From the NCBI GenBank assembly GCA_015501055.1, contig JADNYV010000922.1:1-12756 (forward strand): a stretch of 12,756 nucleotides of DNA, in the 5' to 3' direction. Under the pieces are notes generated by a model. The model saw nothing but the letters and a program-made list of their open reading frames with translations. It was not told the DNA's origin and did no database searches. This DNA is from Mucidula mucida (Eukaryota; Basidiomycota; Agaricomycetes; Agaricales; Physalacriaceae). Shown here one piece after another: positions 1 through 7,448 of the stretch (the stretch's first letter is position 1; each line of letters opens with the position of its first letter). A program made the position numbers and the translations under genes.

Positions 1-82
1 CTTGGATACCATTAACTTATGCCTCGAGCCCTCGTTCACCTACCGGTAATCATGAGTCGTAGGATGAGTCAACGCATCAACG
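1..82 (-). pseudogene. decayed partial copy of the CZIB terminal exon
   Basis: This segment matches 1031-1134, the 3' end of the CZIB gene, in the same orientation about 1.03 kb away. Shared blocks include the start of the 3' flank, the end of the last coding exon (the GCCCTCG block), CACCTACCGGTAAT, and the intron block CATGAGTCG. Relative to the intact gene this copy has lost about 22 bases inside the last exon and about 15 bases across the intron acceptor, so it cannot encode the normal C-terminus. The match fades beyond about position 82. It appears to be the remnant of a tandem duplication, perhaps continuing to the left of the window. The repeat is seen directly; duplication followed by decay is inference. 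Confidence 0.7.
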
Positions 83-1053
83 CAGAGAAAGTTTCGATTC
101 ATGCTTGTCTTCCCGCCGACAATGCTCAGCAATCGGAGGAGGCCTATCATCTGGGAAGTAATGCATCGTTTCCATGGGTGGGAGTGCTTTGAACAAGGAA
201 ACAAAGGAGAACTACCACGCTTGCCACTTCGTGAGCATTCCAAGCTACTTCCACAATGAACCCAGCATAAAACATGACTCTAAAGGTTGGAAAATCAAGA
301 AATGCATAGGCACTGATCAAGGAGACCCTGAAACTGCCATAAAGTGCGTTGATGCCCGCGTTGAGTTTTTTCAGTACGAAAGATAAGGTGGCGCAGTACT
401 GGATTGAGAATTTACTCGCAAAAGCACTTGACATAAGCAGATATGAAGAAAGTGACCCTTTAGAACATGTGGAGGTTGAGCCAAAGCTCCAGAAGGCATC
501 TAGCGATGAATGAGTCAGTTTAGGTACTTTTTCAAGAATTGTGGCGTGCGGTGAAATACTGCACTATCTGGGCTGTACTGATTAACTGCCAACAAATTCA
601 ACGTTACAACACGGTATTATACTACTATAGTAACAGATCAGATGGTCAGGTCTGCGCACCGTCGTAGTATAGGTCTGATGAAGCAAGCTTCGCCGCCGAC
701 TACCAGGAGACAACAGTGTCGCCTAGTGCGATTATCACTGTTTCAATGTAAATTTGAACCCCTTGAAAAGTAGACAAAGTCTAACGTCTTCGTAGTTAAG
801 AGGAAGGAGATTAAGGGCACGGCGCAAAAGGTACAGCGCCGGACAACAAGCGATAGTGGCGACGACTCGAATTAGAAGTCTCCTTGGCCATAAGAGGAAG
901 ACAGCAGAGCTGGGGGAACGGGATCCCGTCGAAGGAAAAGGACAGTTCGCGAAAAAGAATATCTGAGGTTGGGGGAGTTTGAAGAGCGGAATGTGAATTT
1001 ATGTTACAGGATATGTCTTGAAAGTGCTTGTATACCATTACATTGATTACGCC
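83..1053. other. about 1 kb without a supported gene
   Basis: No conserved protein is recognised here on either strand. Short open stretches exist on the plus strand between about 101 and 513. One runs 101-258, one 174-386, and one from about 388 to 513 that reads K-V-A-Q-Y-W-I-E-N. They lie in different frames and could be joined only by a very short, doubtful intron ending at the pyrimidine tract near 366-374. From about 520 to 1053 there is only short non-coding-looking sequence, which probably includes the 3' UTR of the minus-strand CZIB gene. An 8-bp inverted repeat lies at 618-625 and 664-671. Confidence 0.5.
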
Positions 1054-1839
1054 TCAAGCCCTCGTCCACTGGCTCTCGATTTCTGATACACCTACCGGTA
1101 ATGCTGCCTGCAGGTATCATGAGTCGCAGGATGACGAAGTCGTGAGGAATGGAACATACCTTCTCGTCGTAATCGCTCCATTCGCCTTCGTTCATGTCGA
1201 CTTCGGTGAAGACGGTACCCTTCATTCCAACGCATTTCCAAGTTCCCTAAAATTGGGTATCAGCACGAAGAAAGTAAATCAGCGGAACGATATACACTGG
1301 GATCAAAGCCTACAAACTCCAATCCTCGGCACTCAATCTTCAACAATGGCGCAAACTGAGCATTCTCGGCGCTGTAAGGTGTGGGAGGAGAAGGATCGAA
1401 TTTCGCGGAACTTTCGCGTTTGCCTACGATGGATGTTCTCAGATTGGCGTCTTTATCGTAGGAGAGCATGAACATACACATCCCACATCGCCAGACAAAG
1501 TTTGCAGTGGCGCCTTTGCCTCCAGATACGTCGTGTTCTTCCTATGTCGGAATGAGTTGTGGCTTGACCATCAGTAATCACTGTGATAACCTTGCGGTTA
1601 ATTGACACGAGCTTGGGATGTTCTTCATGGCAGCTGTTACATTTGACCTGGACAACACTCAGAGGTTGACCAAATGGCCACTGGGGCGACGACGGACTCT
1701 GAAGAAATACTCAAAGTGATCCGAGGCGGGGACAAGATCGGTGACGTTCTCGAGTTCAGCCTTTATTGAAAGCAGCAGGACCTGTTCAGAGCCAGTTGAT
1801 TCGTTGACATGGTCGCCGACGATCTGGGCTTACCACCAT
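1054..1839 (-). CDS. CZIB: CZIB/UPF0587 (DUF866) CXXC zinc-binding protein
   Basis: This is a small soluble zinc-binding protein of the eukaryotic UPF0587 family (human C1orf123/CZIB), whose cellular role is poorly known. Splicing gives 159 residues, matching the family length of about 160. Exons are 1834-1839, 1698-1781, 1591-1647, 1478-1541, 1296-1423, 1160-1246 and 1054-1107. The six introns are 49-54 bp with GT..AG ends. Family marks are the N-terminal I-K-A-E-L-E-N-V-T, two zinc-binding CXXC pairs (CNSC at residues 33-36 and CGMC at 68-71), the S-G-G-K-G segment, E-C-R-G-L-E, and the D-Y-D-E-K motif near the C-terminus. The first coding exon is only six bases (Met-Val). I chose it because the next exon has no in-frame ATG and the joined start fits the family. 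No frame errors are present. It is head to head with mS35. A decayed copy of its 3' end lies at 1-82. Confidence 0.93.
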
Positions 1840-1911
1840 AGCTTGAGGCAGAGGAACTTGTTGGTGTTTGTTGTGCAGAGGCCTGTCGGCTTCCTTTTCC
1901 CTCCTTCCAAG
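1840..1911. promoter_or_regulatory. 72-bp shared divergent promoter (CZIB / mS35)
   Basis: Only 72 bases separate the two start codons of the head-to-head CZIB and mS35 genes, so both promoters and both 5' UTRs must lie here or reach into the opposite gene. A pyrimidine-rich tract (TTCCTTTTCCCTCCTTCC, about 1891-1908) precedes the mS35 start, as is common at fungal housekeeping promoters. No TATA box is evident. The mS35 start sits in CAAGATGGCGGC, which resembles the animal YY1 start-site element but may simply be a good initiation context followed by Met-Ala-Ala. Confidence 0.65.
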
Positions 1912-2922
1912 ATGGCGGCATTCCTGCCTCGCCTATTCACGCGTCAAGCTACCCTAAAAAGCGCGCGCGTTGTCCCGTCGCTTTCTGCACGGCCGTACAC
2001 GCAACGTGTAGAGCATAAACAGGATGAGGACGACGCGATGGAAGACGACGAAGACGACAATGGCATGGAGGACTATGGCGACCCAGAGAAAATATCGGGC
2101 ATACAGTTGACGCCCAATGATTATGAGGATATCCTCAGCGACGACTATGAGGACGATGACACTGTCACTCTCGGTCATATTCAACTTCAACGCCAGCGGG
2201 AGACCTTGCATTACCTGCGCCTCATAGAACACGAAATGCCAAAACTTGTCGGTGCGTCTACTGCTCTGTCATCTCGAGTATGTTTCTAACAGTGTTCCTG
2301 TGTAGCATACCGAAAACCCTTTATTCGACCAACGCCCGAAACACCTCTGGTCGTCCGGTCTATCTCATACGGCGGAGAACCACATCCTGCTACCGCTAAA
2401 CGCGTTGTCACCGTTGCTGTCGACGACCTACCGCTGCAAGGCGAAGACGCCATTCACCGCTTCAAGCTTCTGGCTGGCCCGCGTTGGTCACCGCGTCCTC
2501 CCGCTGACGGCGGCATAAGCAACTTGGAAGAATGGGGCAATGGATACGTCAAAGTTGCCTGCGAAAGCTTTCCTGACCCAGAAATGAATCTGCGGTGGGC
2601 CAGCGACGTCGTCAACAGGTTGTTAAAGGAAGCCAATGTATGTCTACGCGCCGCTCTACCCAGCTTGGTATGCTAAAGTCTGCAGGCCCCATCGTCCGAC
2701 AAATTCCGAGACGTGCCTCTGGACTTGCGACATATCTTCGCCAAGGCGCGCAAGGCAAAACGCGGAGAACATTTGCGTGGTCGTCTATACCAACGACCGA
2801 CCAAACATGACTTTCCTCAGGAATGGTTACCACAACTGCCCGAGGAACCTGAGGATATTGAGCAGGATGTATCTCAGCCACAGTCTGAGGGTAGGGAGGA
2901 GCTACTGCCGAGGCTACTTTAA
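1912..2922 (+). CDS. RSM24: mitochondrial small ribosomal subunit protein mS35 (Rsm24/MRPS35 family)
   Basis: This is a structural protein of the mitochondrial ribosome small subunit, made in the cytosol and imported. Exons 1912-2251, 2306-2637 and 2686-2922 join in phase to 302 residues; the introns are 54 and 48 bp. Residues 1-32 are rich in Arg, Ser and Ala with no acidic residue, a typical matrix-targeting presequence. Then come two strongly acidic stretches (about 38-58 and 78-83). The MRP-S28/S35 domain begins near residue 114 and contains R-K-P-F-I-R-P-T-P-E-T-P, the S-I-S-Y-G-G-E block, and later G-N-G-Y-V-K-V-A-C-E and the R-W-A-S-D-V-V-N-R-L-L segment. The C-terminal tail is acidic and glutamine-rich. 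I chose ATG 1912 because the upstream reading in the same frame lies antisense to CZIB exon 2 and the presequence starts here. The gene ends 25 bases before RRP15. Confidence 0.92.
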
Positions 2923-2947
2923 AACTATTAATGGCATAATCGTCTTG
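2923..2947. terminator. 25-bp convergent intergenic gap (mS35 / RRP15)
   Basis: The stop codons of the convergent mS35 and RRP15 genes are separated by only 25 AT-rich bases. Cleavage and polyadenylation for each gene must therefore occur inside this gap or inside the other gene, so the 3' ends of the two mRNAs are expected to overlap as antisense sequence. No AATAAA is present in the gap. Confidence 0.6.
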
Positions 2948-3706
2948 TTAGACTTTTGAGACTATCCCTCCAGACCGAATCATATCGAAAAAGTCATCTT
3001 TCTCAACGGCAGCTGAAGAGCATTTAGAAGAGGCCCATGTCCGAAATGATTAGCCATACCTGGTTTCCCTCTGCCTATCAGATTGTCTTTCTTGCTCTTT
3101 TTACCCATCTTCCCTTCAATTGTAGGCGCGGCAAGGCGCGGTTTCCCACTGCCTTTCGCGGCCTTTTTCTCTTCCTCTGTATTTGCTGCTGCGGTTTGTG
3201 ATTGTTGGACAGCGTTGAATAGTTTTACCACTAAGGACATGATTAGATGGAGCGCGAATATGACTTGAGTAGAACGCACCACCGCGTTGAGCAACTTTGC
3301 GCAATGCTCTTTCGCTCTCGCCACCCCAGCCTCCAATAACATCTGTTATCCGGTTTTTATCTTCCTTCTCTTTCCGTTCCAACTGCAGCACCTTCTTTGC
3401 CTTTGATTCTAGCTTTTCATCATTCCGTCTCCGTGCTAATGACGGCTTGAGCGATAGAGGTAGATCTGTAGGTGCCTCTGTGCTTAGTAGCGACTGTAGA
3501 GTAGCTCCAAAGTTTGAGGTCCCAGTAGCGCGTATTTTCCGCTTTTTTGTTTGCTGCGATTTTGTAGGTTTGAGGTTTAGAATTTCCTCTTCGTCGCCGG
3601 ATACATCTTCTGACATGCCGCTGCCGGAATCATCGTCGTTCGCTGAGCCAACGGAGCTTTCTTTCTCTTCAGAAAGGCGTTGTCGTTTTGGTGGCGGGTT
3701 GGACAT
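2948..3706 (-). CDS. RRP15: Rrp15-like pre-60S ribosome biogenesis protein
   Basis: Rrp15 family proteins are nucleolar factors needed for processing of pre-rRNA toward the large-subunit 25S and 5.8S rRNAs. Exons 3280-3706, 3060-3230 and 2948-3012 join in phase to 220 residues, close to the roughly 250 of the yeast protein. Introns are 3231-3279 (49 bp) and 3013-3059 (47 bp). The N-terminus is basic and then acidic (P-P-P-K-R-Q-R-L, followed by an Asp/Glu/Ser-rich region around residues 22-42), with a K-K-R-K-I-R nuclear-localisation-like patch. The central part is a charged helix (L-Q-L-E-R-K-E-K). The family block A-L-R-K-V-A-Q-R-G-V-V-K-L-F-N-A-V spans the first intron. The C-terminus K-D-D-F-F-D-M-I-R-S-G-G matches the typical family ending. 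There are no frame errors. It is divergent from the ankyrin/DIL gene. Confidence 0.91.
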
Positions 3707-4054
3707 GATGATGGACGTATAAGAACAAGATACTCGCCGATCATAATGACCTCAACTAGAATATCGAAAGCAAGGGAGTGAGTTTACATTTAATTCGACA
3801 TTTAATCTGCGACGCGCGCAATAGTATACTGAGACGATGACGGGGGAGCAGGCAGCATAGATCACGTTTCCTAAATTCGGCGTTGAAGCCCCTTCCTTTC
3901 CACGATCACCAGCGTCCAAGAATCGCCTATAGTCCTGCTGCTGTCTCTACCAGACGATATACCCCATCTCCCAAAGAATCCGCAGACATCGTCTTCGTAC
4001 AATTCGCCCAAGATCACTGGCAACGTTGTCAATCACGGCTCTCTAACGTGTACA
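3707..4054. promoter_or_regulatory. 348-bp divergent promoter region (RRP15 / ANK-DIL)
   Basis: No coding exon is supported in this gap. Open frames that cross it lack conserved features and overlap the first exon of the next gene in the wrong frame. It must hold the promoters and 5' UTRs of both divergent genes. Visible elements are an alternating GACGCGCGC block at 3811-3819, which contains an ACGCG core, and a pyrimidine tract CCCTTCCTTTCC near 3889-3901. No TATA box or clear ribosome-biogenesis (PAC/RRPE) motif was found by eye. Confidence 0.55.
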
Positions 4055-7000
4055 ATGGCGTCGTCCTCCGTACACCCAATGGACATTTCAGTCGAGCCAG
4101 ATCTCCATCCATTGTACCCGTCGACGGCGTACATTGCCGTACTTCTCTCCTCGCATTCCGGTCTCACGCCAGACCAAAAGGCGAAGCTCGTCAGTCACTG
4201 TCTTGCGCGTTCCTGCATGTTCGCCGAGCTATCCGTACTTCAATATCTACTCTCCGACTCGCATTGCCAGAACTTTATTGACCTCAGCACCCGAGACGAA
4301 GATGGGCAGGGTCTGATCTCATTGACCATTCACGGATTCGGTGCGGACTCTGACAGAGATATCGAGCGAGAGGAATGTGTTAGATTGCTAGTCCAGCAAG
4401 GCGCGGATCTCAGTCCGGACGACAGTGAGTATCCATCGTTGCTTTTCGACATGCGCTAACCACGCGCCTGACAGACGGCTGGACTCCGCTACATCACGCC
4501 GTGTTACTATCACCCCCGACTCTCGTGTCATATCTAATGACACACGGCTGCTCACCATTTGATGTTACTCGCAGAAATCTTACGCCTCTCGACATTGTCA
4601 CTGCTCATTCATTGATTCCTGGTCGAGACGATGTCGCGCTCCTCCTTGAGGAAGCTATGCGTGGTGAAGGCTGGACGGGCGGCAGAATGGAAGAAAGCAG
4701 GCGCCTTTTCGACGAGCGCGTAAGCGGAAAGGTAAACGGAAGGACGTCAAGAGGATATAGGCAAAGTTCTCGGTGTACACCCAAAGTGGTGGGGACCCGA
4801 ACCGGATGATTCTTCGTCGGACTCTGACTCAGGAGATGAGGATATGGACGACGCTGCCGTCTTCGTACGTTCTACATAAACCTTAATTTGCGCCACCTAA
4901 TGAAAGAGACAGACGCCGCCTGCAGATTATTCATCGATGCTTGTCTTCTCCCCTCTGGCCCTTCCGCAGATCTTCGACTCTCTTATCACCAACTTCCAGC
5001 CTTCTTTGCGCGACGCGACGCCGGCGAATACACACATGCTAGCACGTTTCGCTTGTCTGACATGCGACCATACATGGCTCGAGGACTTGATCATTGGCGC
5101 CACTGATGCCATAGAAGATACATTCTTCGTATGTCGATCTCCCGTTATCGGCCCGGCCTATAACGAACTAACGCGCACTTTAGAATCGCGCGGAAGACGT
5201 CACTTGCCTCGTGTTTTGGCTTTACAATACTACACTATGGCTTCATTTGATGCAGTGTGATACCTCTATCAGTGAAGCTTGTGAGATGCTGGGTTCCTTC
5301 GAATTGATAGAAGAGGTTATAAACTCCGTTTTTTGGTATGTCTTTGCGCCACTCGATCCTTCAATTATCTCATCAAATCATACTTACAGTGTTTGTTATC
5401 CGCTTCGCCGAGAGGCGTGTAGACCAGCTCCTAGATCCAGCGCTATTGGATTACTCGTCCTTAGGTTCCGAGTTCGAGTCCGTTCAATTCGAATCTGAAT
5501 GGTCTATTCTTCGCCCTTTCACGGGAAAAAAGAAACCAACTCCTTCAGCTTCCAGCACTCTTCGTGCGCCACCGTCCTCGCCCCTAGTCCATTACCCGTC
5601 CGACCGGCATCCCCTACACAAGCCACCATATCTCCTTCTGCATCGAAAGCATTTTCCTCATCAGACAGAGCATTGCACGAGGTCGTGCGGTTCAACTGCC
5701 CAGATGCCTCTGCAATCTTTGTTCCCGATACTCCGCCTCCGCCTTGCCCGACGACCTTGTGGCGTTCCTCACGGCTTTACACACGCTACTTACGCTCTCT
5801 GACATTAATCCGGCGTTAACGACGCAGCTCTGGTCGCAAGTCATGTATTGGACATCATGTACGTACTCTAATTGCGGTGGGCAGCTGCCGCTTACTGACA
5901 ATCTGGGCAGGTGAGATGTTTAATCGCATCTTGACCAGGAAAAGTACCTTTGCAGGTAAATTGATAAACCTTGAAACTCGTCCCATTTCCTCAACAGTAT
6001 TCTTTAGGTCAAGAGCTGTCCAAATCGGAATGAATCTGAGCAATATTGAAGATGGGTTGGGGCGATGTCACTTCCACGCGGGGTTCAATCCCACTTTGCA
6101 CCCGTTAGAGAACTTTTGAACTGGCTGCAGGTTCGGTTTCTGACTCAACTCTTGGCATGTTTACTGATCATACCATGCAGTGTCTCTCTTCCATCACGGA
6201 GTTTGATAACCTCGTTGCTACCATTCAGACGATGAAATCTTTGAATCCTTTACAGGTAACATTGACTTGGTCCATCCTTGTCTCTGGGCTGACACTGGAC
6301 AGATGCGACGCGCTGTTCGGATTACAAGTATGAGGTCAACGAGGGACGGATGACGGATGAATGCATTCAATATTTGACTCAGCTTCAGAAGGACTGGGAG
6401 AGGCATCGCGTGAAACTCGGAGTTGAGGCTCTGCGAAGAGAGGTGACGCTGCCTGTTGAGACTGTCGACTTTATTAAGATTAACGTTTTCTTAGATGGCG
6501 AGCCGATCGTGAAAGGGAAGACAGTGGCGCTTCTTCTGTTAACGGATCTTTCGTCGACCAGTCCGGTCATCCCGGAGATTCATCGGTCGACTCTATTGAG
6601 ACGACGTCTTCCATGGGGGACAGCAGAGCATTGACATGCTTTCGACAAGGACGAAAGAAATTCGACTTGGGAGCCTGTCAGCCTCCCCAAGTTCTTGGGG
6701 AACTGTTGGACTCTCGTCATATGCTTCCACTTCTATTCCTTCTGACCTCGACTGCTTGCGGCTGTTCCTACCAGGCTGCCACTCGCGGACGATAGTCGAA
6801 GGCGCCCGAGTCCCTCTTGACACCTGACTCGAAAAGCGAAAGCTTCAGCATTGCAAGTCAACAGCGACCCCTCTGGCGCTCGCGACATAAGAAGGTTCGA
6901 CAAGTTGGTGCAAGCACATTGAAATGGGTGGATGGGATCCGCTCGGCTTCGCGATGGGTCGGCCGGTACTGGATGAAGAGTTCCAGTCCGATGATGAAGA

Positions 7001-7094
7001 CACCAAGCTGAAAGTGGATACTCATTCGACTCCGCTTACTCGGAAACCATCAGGGCGTGGAAAAGGCAGAGCAAGTCATGCGGTGGGGAGTTGA
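4055..7094 (+). CDS. ankyrin-repeat plus dilute (DIL) domain protein, apparently frameshifted
   Basis: The layout is that of fungal 'DIL and ankyrin domain-containing' proteins, which carry the cargo-binding-type DIL fold of myosin V without a motor. Function is not established. Residues 1-180 hold ankyrin repeats (W-T-P-L-H-H-A-V from residue 126; the T-P-L-D-I-V unit). A basic helix and an acidic Ser/Asp stretch follow, then the DIL region from about 4913 to 6442: L-V-F-W-L-Y-N-T-T-L-W-L-H, F-V-I-R-F-A-E-R-R, V-Q-I-G-M-N-L-S-N-I-E-D. The last block, W-D-P-L-G-F-A-M-G to the stop, is open from 6933 to 7094. Well-supported introns are 4425-4474, 4865-4912, 5129-5183, 5336-5389, 5859-5910, 5956-6007, 6131-6180 and 6256-6302; 6443-6494 is likely. 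The conserved blocks lie in different frames. Single-base shifts are needed near 4720, 4750, 5329-5334, 5590-5620, 5738-5745, 5940-5943, 6051-6054 and 6319-6321, with at least two more in 6443-6930. It is either a recent pseudogene or locally faulty sequence. Identity is firm; the exact protein is not. Confidence 0.85.
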
Positions 7095-7448
7095 CGCCAA
7101 TAGATCATTAGATATCACTAATTTATTTACCACTCATCCACCGTCGTGTCCGAGCTGCTCTCTAAACTTCACGAGAAATACTACAACTGTACAATGTTCT
7201 TAGGCGTAAAGGCGCTCAATGCCGCCGTTTAAACCCAAAAGCTCCAAAGATGCGCCAATGCTACAGCCGTACGGGCCAAATCCGATGACGCATTGCCATC
7301 AAGGTGGCAAAACAATCCGGCGTTAGAAACCGTAGCAGTTACGTTGATCGCCTTCAACACTGCTTTCGCTGCGCGCAGAACCCATTCAAAACTATCTGCT
7401 TTTTTCTCTTCTTATACTGCCTCCTCACACTCACGATCTAATTCAACC
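7095..7448. other. 354-bp intergenic region before the rhomboid gene
   Basis: This stretch contains the 3' end of the ANK-DIL transcript and the promoter and 5' UTR of the rhomboid gene. The first part (7095-7200) is AT-rich. The last ~60 bases before the start codon are pyrimidine-rich (for example TTTTTTCTCTTCTTATACTG near 7401-7420), as expected for a fungal promoter or 5' UTR. A frame open back to 7293 exists upstream of the rhomboid start but has no ATG before 7449, so I do not count it as coding. Confidence 0.5.

Noticed and set aside
618..671. 8-bp inverted repeat (TATACTAC / GTAGTATA) as a transposon end or hairpin
   Set aside because: The arms are only 8 bp with a 38-base spacer, there is no target-site duplication and no linked coding sequence; such AT-rich pairs are expected by chance.
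811..1038. Minus-strand open frame downstream of CZIB
   Set aside because: It has no recognisable motif, lies where the CZIB 3' UTR is expected, and its composition looks random.
1741..1911. Upstream extension of the mS35 reading frame
   Set aside because: It has no suitable ATG, runs antisense across CZIB exons 1-2, and the mitochondrial presequence clearly starts at 1912.
3883..4281. Plus-strand open frame overlapping the start of the ANK-DIL gene
   Set aside because: It is out of frame with the ankyrin coding exon, which has the family features, and shows only random-looking Arg/Ser-rich sequence.
4720..4760. A 41-bp intron (GTAAGC..TATAG) in the ANK-DIL gene
   Set aside because: Its ends look good, but removing it leaves the downstream acidic segment in the wrong frame, and its length is below the 47-58 bp of the other introns. 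The skipped sequence encodes a basic K-R-K-G-K-R-K segment that fits the protein. A frame error is still needed either way.
7293..7448. Upstream extension of the rhomboid reading frame
   Set aside because: The frame is open but has no ATG before 7449, and the stretch is pyrimidine-rich like a promoter or 5' UTR.
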